DNA of 64,000 nucleotides from AWTP1-13 sp963840445 (lineage in GTDB: Bacteria; Pseudomonadota; Alphaproteobacteria; Rhizobiales; Hyphomicrobiaceae), in the NCBI GenBank assembly GCA_963840445.1, contig CAWIZC010000023.1, forward strand, positions 496,001 through 560,000. The letters run 5' to 3'. The notes below the pieces were generated by a model. The model worked only from the letters and a program-made list of their open reading frames with translations. It had not been told where the DNA came from and ran no database searches. Positions 63,653 to 64,000 of this stretch are shown in pieces (position 1 is the stretch's first letter; each line of letters starts with the position of its first letter). The translations under genes and the position numbers were made by a program.

Positions 63653-64000
63653 GCGGCGGCTCCGTGCTTTTGGGCGGCGAGGCTCGCAACGAAGCGCTCG
63701 ACGGCCGCCAGGTCGTTGGGCAGGCTCGTGATCCGCTCTGGATCATGCATCAGCGAGGCGAGGCGAGGCGGCAGCGCCGGCCGCTCGCCGGTGATCGCCT
63801 GCAGGGCATCGGGGAACTTGGCGGGATGAGCCGTGGCGAGCACGATGCGCGGTGCCGCGCCGCTGCCTGCCTTCTCGGCCGCGACCACTCCGCAAGCGGT
63901 GTGCGGGTCGAGCAGGTAGCCGCTGCGCTGCTTCACGCGGCGGATGCAGTCGGCCACCTCGGCCTCGCTGGCGCTGGCTGCCGAGCAAGTCGCGCCGCAT
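63649..64000 (-). CDS. thrC: threonine synthase, C-terminal part
   Basis: Partial gene running off the window. The visible 116 residues include TCSAASASEAEVADCIRRV, YLLDPHTACGVVAA and VLATAHPAKFPDAL, the C-terminus of threonine synthase (PLP enzyme; O-phosphohomoserine to threonine). Overlaps the M16 start by 3 nt. Confidence 0.9.
   Translation of the reverse strand, partial: CGATCSAASASEAEVADCIRRVKQRSGYLLDPHTACGVVAAEKAGSGAAPRIVLATAHPAKFPDALQAITGERPALPPRLASLMHDPERITSLPNDLAAVERFVASLAAQKHGAAA

Overview
This is a GC-rich alphaproteobacterial chromosome segment. The gene content points to Hyphomicrobiales (Rhizobiales), possibly near Xanthobacteraceae or Bradyrhizobium relatives: chpT of the CckA-ChpT-CtrA cell-cycle relay, a TrcR-type (DUF1013) regulator, an EipA-type DUF1134 protein, an alphaproteobacterial F0 cluster with duplicated b/b' subunits, and a mutY - dciA - dsbA - smc neighbourhood. 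The family assignment is inference from gene content, not from a search.

Accessory left end (1-16 kb). After a small PsiF-type secreted protein comes the most striking object: a minus-strand array of 25 tRNA or tRNA-like genes (1232-4697), often 1-10 nt apart. It covers 18 amino acids (no recognisable Ala or Cys), with an HNH endonuclease gene and composite palindromes between the tRNAs. Five of the tRNAs carry C instead of the near-universal U at position 33, two have 8-nt anticodon loops, and others have odd features (Arg-GCG anticodon, an initiator-like Met with a closed 1:72 pair, a Lys with an 8-nt insertion). Then follow scattered accessory genes (enolase-superfamily enzyme, DEDDh exonuclease, M19 dipeptidase, SUMF1-type protein, LysR/hydrolase pair) mixed with decaying genes: an ohr remnant that has lost its peroxidatic Cys, and the remains of a phenylacetate locus (paaE tail, paaI remnant, intact paaK, broken tetR). 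A conventional single tRNA-Arg(ACG) closes this part.

Core region (16-64 kb). In order: DUF1223 protein, aconitase, ccmAB (no ccmC follows), two conserved envelope/coiled-coil proteins, DUF1134, cysQ, chpT with a receiver protein, DMT transporter, glyS, trcR, MaoC hydratase, YqgE, DsbD-like N-domain protein, cupin, PLP-dependent D-cysteine desulfhydrase-type enzyme, peroxiredoxin, a GIY-YIG nuclease surrounded by dispersed repeats, amidase, mtnA, mutY, dciA, three consecutive DsbA-family thioredoxin-fold proteins, smc, a caspase-like protein, the F0 ATP synthase operon atpI-B-E-b'-b with a good sigma70 promoter, a secreted MetX-like alpha/beta protein, DMT transporter, a 7TM/PAS/GGDEF/EAL signalling protein, GNAT acetyltransferase, M16 peptidase and the end of threonine synthase.

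Sequence quality. glyS (twice), smc, the M16 peptidase, the third dsbA and the receiver gene are each broken by what looks like a single inserted base. Several are normally essential, so most of these are probably consensus errors rather than real pseudogenes. The ohr, paaI and tetR lesions are heavier and look like true decay.
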